From Parus major (taxonomy: Eukaryota; Chordata; Aves; Passeriformes; Paridae): a stretch of DNA of 64,000 nt. Position numbers and translations under genes: made by a program. The notes beneath the pieces are model-generated. The model saw nothing but the letters and a program-made list of their open reading frames with translations, was not told where the DNA came from and searched no databases. The stretch spans positions 18,893,875 to 18,957,874 of the forward strand of contig NC_031769.1 of the NCBI RefSeq assembly GCF_001522545.3, given 5' to 3'. Positions 1 through 14,210 of the stretch are shown here, piece by piece; within the stretch, counting starts at the first letter, position 1; each line of letters starts with the position of its first letter.

Positions 1-3000
1 AGTGACATGAATCCTACATGATGTCGGAGAAACCCAAAGGCCAGTTTTGCTTTTTTCACTGATTAATATCTCAAAGCAATCCTTTCAATATAGGAAGGGC
101 TTCAATAAATGCTTGTTTTGATTGCACACCACTCTGAAATATAAAATGGGGAAATGGAGTCATGGAAGTCAGGACTTTGTCTCTCCCACTTACAGTGTAA
201 GAGTTTCACAGTGAGGCTGAGGGCAAATGTCAGTGTGCCTGCATGCAAAACACACATTATTAACACTTTGCAATTGCCACACTGATTAAGAGCTCACTAC
301 CACAAATGCTTATTCACAGAAATAATTGCAATTCAGATAAGAAAGCCTAGTGAAAACAATGGGTCTACTAAGATGCTCACAACAACTAATGACAGAGCAA
401 GATTCTGCTTCAATTGAGAAGCTAAAAACAATCTAAAGCAGTCTGGCCTATTCTCTGCCTTCAAGAACAGTGACACATAGGCCTGAAGCAGGAAAATTAA
501 GCCTTAGTTTTAGGTCAGGTGTTTCCTCGATCATCTTTTGTGCTGTGTTGTGCAAGAAAAATGTATGATTTAGCTAAGCTGTAGGTGGACAACACTCCCT
601 GACAAATTTAGCAATTTCTACCAAACACTGTGGCAAATTGTGCAAGAATAAATCCAAATTTTATCTCCTTTTCACATTGAAATGATCTGATTGCAAAATG
701 TGACAATATCTTTAAAAATAAACTTTCTTCTATTTTATACTACGCAATAACAAGAAATGAGATACAAAAATAAGATATGCCATGGGATTATAATAACCAT
801 ATCCTTTTGCATTTTGCAATACTGGAAATAGGAGTTCATATTGCAATGTCTCATTCCTATTACTCACTGCTATTTCAACAAGTGCTTTAACAGAGAACAC
901 AGCAAAGATAGTTAACTTGTGAATTTCAAACCAAAGAGTTCTCCTGTGCTGATTACAAAGCAGGTAGCTTCTGGTGTATGGTTGGCAATATAAACAATCA
1001 GTCACACAAACAACTGAGAATGTGAAGAGGGAGCTGCTGGGGCCAGGTTTGCAGGGTTACACAAGGCACAGCAGCTCGACCAAGCCAGTCAATTCCTCAG
1101 CACACCATGGTGCACCATCAGCCACAAAACTGCTTCTTGCCTTTGAGATAAACACAGGCTTTATCCGCCTCTTGCCTTTCTGAATCAAACACTTTGCAGC
1201 TTGTGGCCACATAAAAGTTTCCTTGCATATTGTAGGGCCAGAAGCAATCTGAAGTGTATCTAACACTGGGACTGAGAAATGACATTTCTGTAAAGCTCTT
1301 TTACTATTAAAATTTCATTCATGGACACATATGTCTTGATCTACAGCTCAAGATGGGTGATGAGTGCTAAGTCTAAAACAAGGCATTTACAACGAGATGA
1401 TCAGTTGCATAATTTAGCCAGTAAAGTTCTGGCACAGTATTTGCCAGATCCACAGGAATAATTTCTACTGATGTCAATGAGAACAAAGTACACACAAAAA
1501 GGTAAATGGAAAAAAGCAATCATTTCACAAAATCATAGAATATTTATCATATTCTTCTGAATATGTTAATGTAGATTCCACACAGCAGTCATGGATTTTC
1601 ATTTCCACCATCCATGCCATGTTAATATCCATATTTTTCTGCCTCTAGGTGTAGCATTTGGCAGTAAGCCATTAAACTGTGAAGTACAAAGGAAAAAGCA
1701 AAACAAAAGCATGTTCAGAGACTCTAAAATCAGTACTGAATACTATGCCAGATGGAGCAAATGATATGGTCAATGAAGGTGCAGAAGGTGAAAAAATTAA
1801 TCTAAGGGAATTAACAGGATGCCTGACACCAGAGCGCTCCCCAAAATCTCTTGTGTCAGCTTCAGCTGTCCATGCAGAGTCAAGTTCACATGGTGGATAT
1901 GCACTAATTACGTGTGCTTCTCTCTGCAGTTACTGAATTTATTGATTGTTTTTACTCTGCTCATTTCTTTTCCACAGTCTAGTTTGGCCAAGTAGTCTCC
2001 ACTTCAAACACTGAATTGCAAATCACACCTGCCAAAAAACTACACATACACTGTTTCTTGTGCGTTTTCCACATTGTTTTCAACAGCATCCAAAAAAATG
2101 CACTTTCTTGGGATCTCTCCCCACCTTAATCCCATCTGCAGCATTGCTTGCATCTGTGCATCTACAATTATTTCTTGGGTTTCCAAGCTTACAGCCTTCT
2201 ACTATTCCCCACACAATACTGTGGCTGCACTTTTTCATCTTCTTTCAAGATCCACTGAGGGTGCAAGACAAGAAGTATATAGTCCAGGATGACAACAGAT
2301 CCTTTCAAGATGGACTTCTGTGGCTCTAAATATGTTCTGCCTTCAATATTTAGCTATCGACTTTAGAAAGCCTGAATTGTTCCAGTCTACTTCCTACAGC
2401 AAGGGCCAATTTTGGGATGTCTTGTACTACAGTGCCAGATTCTTCCTCACAAAGTATACAACAAAGGAAGTAAGTATCTTTGTGTGAAAAACTTACAGGT
2501 AATATCTTTGAAGTGATGGAGTTAGCCACATTCCCACAGGCATATATATGTTTGTGAGCACGTTTATGCAGAGAAAAATAAATGTTTGCAACCATTTTGT
2601 TATTTTCAAGGTTCACACTTGCTTCCTGTAGTTTCCTATTCTTGTTTTTAACTCTATTCCATGTTCTTCCTCTTAAAACTTCTCTCAGAGAGCCTGTGAC
2701 CCCTGTGCAGCAGAGCAAAGGTCAGAGACCTAGAAGCTCCCTGGCTGGGCACATGTGCACCTGCAAGCAGTGTTATTACTCGTGGTGGTTTCATAATCAC
2801 CTAAGAAGGGCAATCTCTGAACTAGTGGTTCCAACCACTGTTCTCAGTGGAACACACTGGAGGCAGAGGTTAGCAAGATTTATTAACTGGTTTAATGATG
2901 CCCTGCCATTATTTCGGAAGATCTTTTTCTTACTGCTGCACTGTGCAACCAAAAACGCCTGAGGGAACCAGCATGGCTTTCAATGAAACAGGGCAGTCTG

Positions 3001-6000
3001 TTCAGACAGCATATCCCTCTGGACTCTTCCACACCTACAACTTGCTCAACCTGTTGCTCTAAGAAAAAAAAAATTCCAGGAATTTATCCTTCTTCTCCAT
3101 CTCTCTCCAATCTTGTCAGGATTTCACCTAAACTGAATAAACTAAGAATCAGATCCTAGTCAAAATTACTCTTCAAAAGAAAAGCACAACATGGCACCTC
3201 TCCTTTCTCAAACCCTCTGCAAGACAAGATCATGAATTATTTTTCCCATAAATGTGGCAGGATAAAGAGTTTGAAGTCTTATTGGCAGAATTCATTTTTT
3301 TCAGTGTCTGGGTTTTTTGTTTGTTTGTTTTTTGATGGTTTTTTTTTTTGTAACTATTGATAACGTGAGTTCAGTGAAAATGAAATTTTTTAAAATGAAG
3401 ATATTTGGAATCTATCTGATTCAATAGTTGACATTTCTATTCTTTTCCACAGCATCTAGATATTCTTACTTTTAATATTGTTCTAAGAACTCTGCCTCAC
3501 TGCTGGGAAGAAACCTGTGACCAAGATATATCCTTCAAATTTTACTCTTTCTTAGTTGTCACATTCTGGCAGCAGTTGATCAAGAAAGCAATGACAGCAA
3601 CAAATTCTGCCTTTTATAACACTTCCCATACCACATACAGAAGTGGAAAATGCAGATATAAAACTCTAAAGATTTGTCCTTTGTTTCATCTTCTCTTTTG
3701 TAGATTTCTTGGCCGACTGAATAACTAAACTTGGCAGAAATACTGACTAATTCACCTTGTGTTTACAATTCCTGAATTTTTAACTAGCTGTAAGTCCAAA
3801 TGTAGCAATAACAATTATTTGTTGCCTTGGAAACACATGAACTATGGATTTAGGCCTTTCTCAGTGTATATGTTTTTTTCTGTAATGCTGTACCACAGGT
3901 CTAGCAAAGCTTCTAATTTACCAGTTGGAATGGGCATAACCTTCTGCAATTCAGTTATTTATCAACTGTGGATGGCCAAACTTTTTTTTAACCAAGGTGC
4001 AGATGACTTTTGCCAAGTCTATCTCTGACCAGTGTCACTAACATGTTCACCAAATAATGTGGTTTTAGTTTTTCCAGCAAATATAGAAATAGATAAAATT
4101 TCTCCTTACTATAAAATATTTGCTAGCAGTTATTATTTATCCTCTTCATATCCAGAAATTCTTTGGCTTGGCAAACTGAGTTAACAGCATGTTGGAGAAC
4201 ATTCCTAAGCAATTTCTTTATACTTATTTTCATATACTTGAAAAGACTTTGCCGTCCCTACACTGTACTTGTGACTCTATTGTCAGAAAGCAGAATGTCC
4301 TTTACATTACTTCCACATAAATCATACCACAGTAGCTACAGAAATATCAATCAAAATCATTGGTGCCAGAACAGACTAACCTCATGAGTCTCTCACATTA
4401 CCAGACAGTCTAACTACACTCCTACCCACCTGTTTAGCACAGGCAGGTATTTGCCTGATTAGCCAAATAATAATACACTGCCTGCTGTCTCAGTTAAAGG
4501 TAAATCATTAAATGTACTGACCAAATCTCACTTCCACTACACTAACCAAAAATGCTCTCTATAGCAAAGGCTTCTAAGCAGAATACATTCAGTTTTGCCT
4601 TTTGCTTCCTCACAAAAATGTCTAAGAACATTAAAGTAGACAACACCATTTTCTAAATGGCTCACATCCCATTTGCTAAAGGCACACACATGAACTGCAG
4701 AGCATTTCTCTGCTCCAAGAGCTCAGGGAGAGATATCATGAGAGCAAGGAAGCCTCAGGGAACCTGCTGATGCCGGCACCTGTGCAAAGAGAATCCCAGA
4801 AAAGGGGAGAGAAAGTTCCCTGCAAAGAACTTGTGAAAACTGGGCCAAGATTTAAACAATACCTGGACCTCCCAGAAGGCATCACATTACTTAAAAATAT
4901 GAAGAACCACTAGTACCCAGTTGGATTTGTAGCTCAGTGTCCAGGCTCCCGAGGTACAAGTGAAGAACTTTATAGCTCAGGCTGAAAAGCTACTGAATGC
5001 GGTTTTACTGCTGCTCTGTGGCTGGCTCCTCAGAACACAGTATTTTACTAATAGCAGTAATTACACTTTATTCTAAAGTTTCAGAAAATCTTTTCTTTGT
5101 AATTTGAATAGGTTTTATTAATAGTATTTATTACTTTAAGTGACACATATGATAAAATAAATATCCTGAGGAACACAAAGTCTTTGACTGAGATATACAA
5201 ACAGACCTAAGAGTCAGGTCTCAAGTTCACATGCTATGGAAACGACCTAATATATTTATGATTTTATTAAGACAGAAAAAGCCTTGATATATGCACAATG
5301 TAAAATCCTCACTTTTCTTCCCTGCCTATTATTCATCTAGATTTCCAAAGGTACTTTATGAGAAATTATTCTAAATAGTAGGTGATTCTGTACCTTATAC
5401 TGATGAAGAAGAAGGAAAGCAATTTCCCATCAGTTCCCAGCCATCAATCCTTTTGAAAAATAATCTTGACCGTAAGCTTAAGGCACAATGCCTGAACTAG
5501 AAAATACCCAAAGGGCACTCCAAGCTATGCCAGAACAACTGCCATTTCTTATGTGAAATGTGACTTCTAAAAACTTTCAAGCTGAAAAAGAATTTTAGTA
5601 AGGTACTAATTACCTAATGCATACACAAAAAAGGAAAAAATATATTTTCTCATTAGTTTCCTTATTTTCAGGAAAAATTCTCACTCCTCTAAATGAGATC
5701 AATCAATTTTTTTGTCTGCACTAGAATTGTTTTGATGATCAGGTCTGACTATAACAGTTATGTTGATTTGTGAAGAACTTGAAAACATGGAAAAATATAA
5801 AACATTGACCTTTCAGAAAGTACTATTGTACTGTGTTATATACTCTCCAATGCATATTGATCACCTCCTTACCTACTTAAATAGGAAACCATAATTAAAT
5901 TTGAGTGGAGTACTTGCTATTTTTCACAGCTTGGGATTCTCTGCAGTGGCCCCAGCTGCCATCAACATCATTCATATAAAAAGATACTCAACAACAAAAG

Positions 6001-7084
6001 TAAAAGACAGAACGTGACTCTCCAGTTTGATTCTGCCTTTTTTTCCTGGTCAAACCTGCTGCTAGCTTCAGAGAATTCAAGATGTTAATGCCAAACAGAT
6101 TGGCATTTTGAATGACTATCATTTTAGGCAGATAAATCTCTCCATTAGCTGAACCTACAGAGGTATCATATAAGGTATCATATATATCATAAGGGTTATG
6201 AATTTTGCACAGATGTGCAACTGATTATTAAGGGCACCCCAGATAACTCAGAACCCTCTGCTCTTGTCCCAGTCATATCACAGGTCAGGAAAGGAGAACA
6301 CCAAACACCTACCTCTAAGAAACAAGACAATAAAAATTCTGTCTCTGTGGTGGAGTACTCAAATTAAGTAAAACGGATACATGGTTCGTAAAATATTAAG
6401 GATCTTAACTAAATTAAGGCAAAGTGTCCAAATCTTTAAGAGCAAAAATAATACCCACACTTTCTGTTTTGGAGTTTTGCTGAACCAGTAAGAGTTGCTG
6501 AATTTATATTCTCCAGGTTTCACCAAGGCAATATTCACTAAAGAAGGTACTCTAGTCAGTAAGCCTCAAAAAATCCTCACCTGCAGGTAATTATCTGGCC
6601 TGCCTAGTCCTATCATTTCAACTACCCTCATTGCTAATTATCTTCTTCTAATGAAAATCAAGGGATTCTTCAAGAATAATTTCCTTTACTTGTTAGCTCC
6701 TTTTCCCTTTCCTTTTCATTAGCCCTTTCTAATGCCTGCTGTTCCAAACACTCCTCCTATCACAACTATCTCAGAGTTCCTAGATGAAATTTCTGAAAAA
6801 TCAAGTCTTTACCACCCTTAAAATATTTTTCTGATCCATTTAAAACTTTTTTATATAAGTTACTATATTTTATTTTTTATCTCTCTATAAATATTCTTAT
6901 GCTTTTTTTTATGTAGTGTTAAAATCTAGATCACCTTCTAAGGAAAATGGCAGCATAATTTAATGTTCTTCAGTTGTTATATACCTTCTCATTATTGAAA
7001 CAAAGAGAATTGCTTGCTGACAACTAATCACTACCAGAATATTGTTTGGTTTAGATGATGGCATAAAGATTTCATTTTTTCTTT
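1..7084. other. Noncoding, AT-rich; no gene recognised
   Basis: No exon, RNA gene or recognisable repeat family was found. Two overlapping frames near 2350-2962, on opposite strands, exceed 120 codons but show no protein-like composition or splice context. A poly-T stretch lies near 3315-3350. Confidence 0.6.
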
Positions 7085-7335
7085 GTGTGAAACTAGGTAT
7101 TAGGAAGCATTTCTTTACATGGTTTACATGGTTGAATGCTTTACAGTGTTCAACACGGTGGTTGAACACTGGAACAGAATTCTTAGAGGTGGTCAAAGCC
7201 CCAAACCTGTCGACATTTAAGAGGCATTAGAATATTGCCCTTAATAATATGCTTTAACTTTCCCAGCCCTGAACAGGTCAGGCAGTTGGACTAGGTAATC
7301 ACTGACAGTCCCTTCCAACTGGCACCATTCTAGTC
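7085..7335 (+). mobile_element. CR1 LINE 3' fragment
   Basis: The plus strand follows the CR1 3' end. It has an aggtattaggaagcatttctt-like segment, then a 'cactggaacag' segment, then 'aggtggtcaaagccccaaacct', and then the conserved 'gttggactaggtaatc...cccttccaact...accattcta' tail. CR1 is the dominant avian non-LTR retrotransposon; copies are usually 5'-truncated, as here. It diverges clearly from intact copies. The frames through it are relics and encode nothing functional. Confidence 0.85.
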
Positions 7336-10300
7336 AAAACAATATGCTAAATAAAAAAATAAATAAGAGACTGAAAAAGTCCTGAACTGCCTCTCTTTGG
7401 GAAGTGAATGGTGCCCAGCAATGCACATCAGCGCTGTTACCTTCATTGTGAGAGGTGGGAGGTGGGAATCAAAGCCTTGGCTCCTGTCTCTTACTGGCCC
7501 AAGGGATTTCAAGCACAGCACGACTGTTGAGCTTGCATTTGGAGAAAGCCTGCTTCATTAAGACTAATTAATGTTGCAGTATTTTTTCTCTAGAAAATTA
7601 CTCCCTTGCCTCTGAACACTGCTGTCATTTTACTGACAAGGTTCCTTCCAAGCTCTGCATCATGCCACCCATGTCTAAGTACAGCTGTTGGAGGACTGAC
7701 ATCTAGAAGACAGAGGAGACAGCTGTGAGAAAGGTCTGGAGTGACTAAAATGTAATCTCAAATGAAACCTGGATGATTTTGTCAGCAAGTGCTTTACTGT
7801 GTCAAAAGATGGCAATGCTCAGCATTTTGCTGGTCATGACTGTTTTAAATTAACCAAGAAGCCAGCACCTAATTCAGTGAGCTAAGACCACTGTGAAGGC
7901 TTTGATGTAGAGATACATACAACATTTCATTATGAAACATTATCAGATGAAGCCGTATTTTAGCTAGTGTGTGTTTTTGAAAGATAGCTTTCTAGTTTTC
8001 AAGCATATTGCCTGTAAAACAGATATATCCTATATCCTATAGCTATCTCTCACATTGTCTTTACATTGTCAAATTCAGACACGTAACATGATTTGCAAAA
8101 ACCAAAAAAAGCAAACCAAAAGCATGGCATGAATTTAGATGCTTCACTACACATTTAAGAACCAGACCTTTTACCCTACCTTGAATGAATGGACAAGTAT
8201 AAATAATCATGACAGAATGACACATGCTTTATCATTGTTTCATCAAAAGTACATCCGAAGATTTAATTTATGTTTTTCAACAACGTAATTCATAACAAAG
8301 ACATACATAACCCACAAATGCATTACTACCCAGCAGCTCTGTATCTCCTCCCACCATCCCGAGTGTTCAAAACTGAAAAAAAAAAACATATTGGCTTGTT
8401 ATCCTTTAAAAGGCATCTATGGACACTCTTGCTTTCTTTGTTTCTACTGTTTCATCTGTCAAGCATTAATCACTGCCTTAGTTGCAAATGAAACTTTTAT
8501 TGGGCAACTATCATCTTGGTCTATACTAAATTCTTTCCCTTTGCTCCATGTATTAGGCAAAGGTGGCATTGCCTGCAGAATACAGCAATAATACATTATA
8601 AAATATGAAACCTAATAAAAGCAGTGTTGTGTTTCTTGTACCATCATATTCCTGGATTTAACCAGTGTAGAGAAAAGAAATGCCTAATGTCTATCCCTGA
8701 CAACTCCCACCATGGCATCAGTGAAAAGAGGGCTTCTTATCTTTTTCAACTGAGAAGGGGGAAAATGTGTCTTTCTTTACCCCCAAAAAACCTATAGCCT
8801 CTCTGGTATCCCCTCACATACTTTCTGAAATTGAGAGTAAGGAGACATGAAGGAATAATGAAAATTAAATGCTGTTCCTTAAAAAAAAAATAAAAAAACA
8901 ACTTTAATTTTACCCTTTTAAATGAAGATGAAACAAAATATCAGGGATTAGAATGCTTCTGACTATGCTTAGTAATAGACTTTGATAAGACAGAACCTAA
9001 CACTGGAAAATTACTGTATTAACTTTATTTCCCCCCCATTGTTTGTTTATATGCAAAGGGATGTTAGGGTGCTTCTCTGCATGTAAGATTTGTACAGCTT
9101 CCTGATTTTTTTGGATGAAGAACGATCACAGTGAGTGAGCAAAATCATGCTAAATAATTAATGAGGAGTCAGTAACACACAGGCTGACTAGAATATCTGG
9201 CCCAATCTTTCGTTCTCTACTACATGAAGTGCAATTTCTGGCCAAATGTGCTGTCTATACACAACAGGCAGAAAGGAAAAAATTCTAGGTGTGTGCCAGC
9301 CTCTCCAGCCCTGCAGTGACAGGATGTCACCTGGCAGCTGTTTCTCTAACAACTCCTTCAATTAAATATTCTTTTGAACTGGGATTTATGCAAATGTTTA
9401 TGTCAATACAACTTTAGCACAAACATCTAACGGGGGATGAAGCAAGAGCCTTCAAAATAAATAATTTATGTTTGCCCCTGGGACAATGAATGGAAACAAA
9501 AGCCCACAAACCAAAACAGTGAAACTTCTGCACTTTTTTTTTTTATCCCATTTTTTCCTGAAAAGCTATTCAAAATCAAAATTTAATATTGATATGGATG
9601 GAGCTACTCATCAGCTTAAGCAATTTTAGCTAGAGCTTTTCCTGCCAGCCTTTATGGGCAGCCAGGAAGAATCTTCCACACCCCAAAATGTTCCCTATAC
9701 CTGAAACAGTCAGCTAAAAAACAGATTTTTAGCTTTTATAGATTCAAATAAACAAAACCAAATAGCAATACAGGTTACATAGGAAGCATTAGCAGCTGGT
9801 ACCAGGCATCAGTTATTCAGCATGGTTCAAAACTTTGCTAGTATCTTAAGTCCAAATGTGAAAAAAAGCATTGATTAAATGAAATCCAAATAAAATGGCA
9901 GAAAGATTTTCAGTGAAAATGTAAGATGATTTGACTGTGGTCTTTTATTTTATTGTCTACAATCTCACTGCTACGAGCTGTATTTTTTTTCTCTCTATGA
10001 AGATTGCATTCAAACAATGAAATTGAAATTGTATCAAGTTTGGCACATAATGAGGTTGGCATTAATACTAGTGAAATCCTTCAGATGTCTAATGTTGAGA
10101 TGCATAATTTTCTTAATAGCATCTTCATAATGGAAAAGCTAAATTGTTTCTCTCTTTTTTTGATCTTTTGTTTTCTCTTATGATGGTTTTGCTGCTTGCA
10201 TATTCTAGCATTGTAATAATGACCTAGATTAGAGGGTGGGTTGTGCAATTCTCCTATCTCTTTTTTAAACCTGTTATTTGAGTTTCAATACTCTGACCAT

Positions 10301-13300
10301 TGGATCTTGCCTAGAAGCAGAATTCCATGGCAGAAGACACAACAAAACTTAGGCACTAATAGCAGCTTTGAACCAAACAAAAGAAACACAACAGGCTGCC
10401 AATATGTGAAAATTTAACCTTATGGGATCCTCACTCTTGTTTTCACTCAGACAAATAAAAAAACTCCAAGGAATTTTATGCCAGAGCAAGTGTAAGACAG
10501 ATTACCATTTTTCTATAAAAAAAGTCTTTGCTAAGTACTAAATCAATACTAAGAGAAAGCAAAATTACAAGTAAGAAAATTATTTTTTTCTTTTTTCTGT
10601 GTTATATCCACTCTTGTGGGCAGGAGTAATAATTCATGGGAAGTAGCAAAGAATGACCATCATTTATCACCTGCACAGAAATGGTGATCAAAGAGTAAAA
10701 TAAAATAACCCTTCCTCCCTCTCCAAACCCCAGAAAGGCCTGTTTTGAAGATCTTTCAGTAAATGAAAATTTGTGAAAACTCGTTCTTTTCTGTATTCAA
10801 AAAAGTATGGATTTTTTTCCAATTTATACCATATAATTTCTGAGTATATATTAAATATTCTCAGAAGAGCAAGATACAGAGGAAAATTTTAGACCTCAGT
10901 TTTCATACAGACTTCCGTTTTAATGCACAAAGCAGATAAAGTGCGTGTGCATGCAAAGCTTGGTTTCTATTTGTAGTAGGCATCTTCCTTTCAAAGGTGT
11001 TTCTGAGAGGACTGAATGATTTGATATCTAAATACTATATTTAAATACATATTATATTTAAATACAGTTCTGGTGGAAAACTGATTTTTCCCCACCCAGA
11101 AGCATCAGACCTCCTCATAATCATATACCTGGCAAAACTGAAATCGGAAAGGATGCTCCCAGATTGCCACCTTTCCTGCCTGAAAACAATGGAGCAATTT
11201 GGCCTGGCAAATTACAGCACTGTTTTATATAGATTTTTCATGAAACTGCCATTCACCATAGGGGATGTAAACAGGCTTCTTTGTGGTCCAATTGGTTCAG
11301 ATAGACATTATTATCAAGACTACTCCTAAAACCACAAAATAGCTTTCAAAAATTTTGATAAAAATTCATACCACCATTAAAAAAAAAAAAAAAGGTAAAA
11401 TAATTGTATGCTTTTGCTTGAAATCACCTATGTGCTGGAAAGCTCTAAGAAGCTACAGGCAGGTTTTTTAATATATCAAACCAATAATACTGGTCAGTAA
11501 ATAAAAAAACAAACAAACCACCTCTATTGTGGGGTAGGTTTACCAGCTCAGGCTTTCAGAAGCCATGACTCATTCAAGCTCCTTCAAAAAAAGAATTTAT
11601 TCCAAGTTCTCTCCCAAAGGCAATTAACTCTTAATCTTAATATATTTTTTAATATTAATATCTTCATTATTGTCCCACTAACTACTAGACAAGACACTCC
11701 TTGCATGCTTTACACTACATTGCCACATATAACCATAGTACATACTCTATGCATTACTCCTGATGGCTTGAATAGTATAGAGAAAAAAGTCTGCTTATAG
11801 TTTTTCTTGAGAAGATTTCAAATTCTGATTCATTTTCAAAAGATGAGAACACCGACATAATTAATCACCAGTATCTGAGGATGGAAAAATGGGTTTGTTT
11901 TGGTTTTTGGTTTGATTTGCTTTCGTTTGTCTTGAGAAGGCCTCAATAAATCATAGAGAGTAAAAAGAGCTCAAGGGAGGATTAAAATAATACATTTAGA
12001 AAGGACTTGGAAAAGATTTAACTGACGGTTGTTTAGTGCCATCAGAGTACAAACAAAAGAAACCTGCACTATAACTATTTGTAGAAGAAAAAATAATTAA
12101 GAAAATAAATTAAATGCATCTGCAAAGCAAGATGCTTGCTCCATCTCTCTCAGGTTTGGGATAGACCTAATAAATGCTAAATCAGTCAGACCCTCAAAAA
12201 TAACAAAATTTAAATCTACTAATTCAGGAGACTAGGATTTTCTTAAATATTTATGTAATTAAACACAACTGATCTAGAACCTACATTATGTAATAATCTG
12301 CAGGTACTCTGTCCAACCTCCACTGGCTTTCTGAGGGAAGATGTTTGCCAGAAAAAAGTTGGGAGACAGGGCAGTTGATTGAATTCAGAGCCAGAGTTGT
12401 ACTGAATAATACAGAACAGAATGTGAGTCCAACCAAAACTCTTTTGGGTTATACAGGGTACTACACTTGCTAAATAAAATATGAATTCAATTATTTTATT
12501 TGTTATTTAAAGAATTAGTACTTCAGGATTTCCTGAGCAACAAAAGCAACAAAATTTTTGTTCAACAAAACAGCAGTTATCCTAGAGGAGTAATTGCAAT
12601 ATGTGCACTAATTCTCAAATTTGAAACTCAGGGTGATTACACAACCTGAAATTTACAACATCTGAAGGACACTCGCAAACATATCTGTTATTTACTATTC
12701 TGAGGAAAAGGCATGAGCATGCCTGGCACCTTTGAACATGAGTTCCAGACTTAAATTGTATCACAAATAAGCACAAGGCATTTGCCACTAGCCTAGCCAA
12801 CTCTCAGGAGCCCATTTGTATTACATTACTCCACTTCTGATTGATATGTTTTTATTTTTAAGAAAAATTCTCATGAGTCTTAGTTTTTATAAAGTCCCTG
12901 GATTTCCATCTATAGTACAGAAGGCAAGAACTCAAATGAAGAAAGGTCCCACTATTATATGAGGACATAAAGACTGGAGACAAAGCCTTGACCTCCTGCA
13001 AGACATTGTCAAGGTTTCTTGACTCAGGGAAACCCTAACTTTACCCTAAGGCCCTTCTGACAGCACACAGACTCAGACTGTCATGGCTAACATTTTAAAA
13101 TAGAAAGACAAACAGATAAAAACTGTTGTCCAGCTGTTGCGTTATCAACTCAAATGCAACTGTTCCAAATAATCTTTGCTTTGCGTCTGTTGGGATGATG
13201 TCATGAATTCCTCTGCCTCAGTCACAGCTTCCACTTAAGCAACAACAGTAAAGATTAAGCCAGCAGTAGTTATTCAACACTAAAGTCAACCAAAATGCCT

Positions 13301-13544
13301 CAAACTAAAATGATTTGAGAAACATAAATGACTCTCTGGAGAAAGACAAAGTGAGTATCTTTTCATGTGTTTCACAGAATGTTTAGAAAATTGAGGAACA
13401 AGAGATATATGACATCCTTCTGCATGAAAGATTCAATTAAACCTCAGATATTCTTGCCAGATATTTGTTTAATACAGTCTCAAGTATCTTTACCAGTGGA
13501 GACTTTCCATGTCATTAAGTAATTTACTGTAGAGCTTAAAGTGC
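7336..13544. other. Noncoding, AT-rich; only a CNE-like stretch noted
   Basis: Apart from the CNE-like segment at about 9.1-9.5 kb, nothing was recognised. There are short homopolymers (A at about 8881-8890 and 11379-11394, C at about 9032-9039) and an imperfect tandem of tatttaaataca words near 11037-11066. Confidence 0.6.
9110..9510. promoter_or_regulatory. CNE-like segment with POU octamer and homeodomain sites
   Basis: A repeat-free, complex, AT-rich stretch within the presumed intron 1 or downstream DNA. It contains taattaatgag near 9155-9165, an exact octamer ATGCAAAT at 9388-9395, caattaaat at about 9359-9367, and gacaatgaatgg (SOX-like) at 9482-9493. The texture resembles vertebrate conserved noncoding elements. 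Conservation is untested; this is a candidate only. Confidence 0.25.
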
Positions 13545-14210
13545 TCATTCAGCCTCAAGGGTTTCCCTAACCCCCTCATCTGATTTTTCTTACTGCCATC
13601 TAAGTTCTGCACTGCTTATCCTATCCACAATGGACAGGGAGAGAAAACTATTGCCTTTATCATGCAACTGAAAAATATTCTGTGGTCAACTTCAATCTGC
13701 TACCATTTTAGTAAACAAACTCCTTTCACATTGCTCTCCCCTTTCCAGACATGTAAGATCCCATTTGCTACACCTTCTTGGCTTTCTCCTTTGCTCTAGT
13801 TAGATGGCTGATGTCCTTCCTTAAGGATACAGTGTGCAAGCCTGGATTCATAATTTCTGTTCAGAATGTATGAGCTCAGAAGAGAATAGACAGCTTTATT
13901 TTCTTTTTTTTTTCTTCTTAACATCGATTTTAGCCTTTAGGACTTCAAATATGAATCCTCTTCCTCACCCATCTTTCTCACTCCTGTAATGTTTCAGTCA
14001 CTATTCTGAGAAAGACACTCTCAGAATGTATAAAATTTCACATAGAATTGGCTTCCATTTCTTTCACAATACTGCTCTCATTTGTCATGATCATCCCAAA
14101 TACAACACTCCAGTGTACTTTTAATCCTCTAACCTTTACTTCATCTGCAAATTCAATAAGTATTTCTCAGCTGATATCATGGAATTGCTCTTTTCTATAA
14201 GTTTCTTTTC
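13545..14210 (-). mobile_element. Old CR1 LINE relic (3' half)
   Basis: In minus orientation this follows the order of old amniote CR1 elements. The 'tcctatcc...tggacagggagag' block lies at about 13618-13645. A 'ttgctctagtt...gtccttcctta' block follows at about 13790-13825, then a 'cctgga...cagaatg' block. A 'catttgtcatgatcat...tcatctgcaaattcaataagt' block lies at about 14080-14163. Divergence is high and there are indels, so this is an ancient insertion predating the passerine-specific elements in the window. Boundaries are approximate. Confidence 0.7.

Noticed and set aside
1521..1550. CR1 terminal octamer-like 'aaatcatagaatattt'
   Set aside because: The sequence beyond the octamer does not continue as CR1.
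2350..2962. Overlapping 122- and 126-codon frames on opposite strands
   Set aside because: Mutually overlapping, no recognised protein features; most likely chance.
4471..4488. Resemblance to the miR-200 family (taatac...ctgcctg)
   Set aside because: The seed has an extra CA insertion and no matching hairpin arm was found at the right distance.
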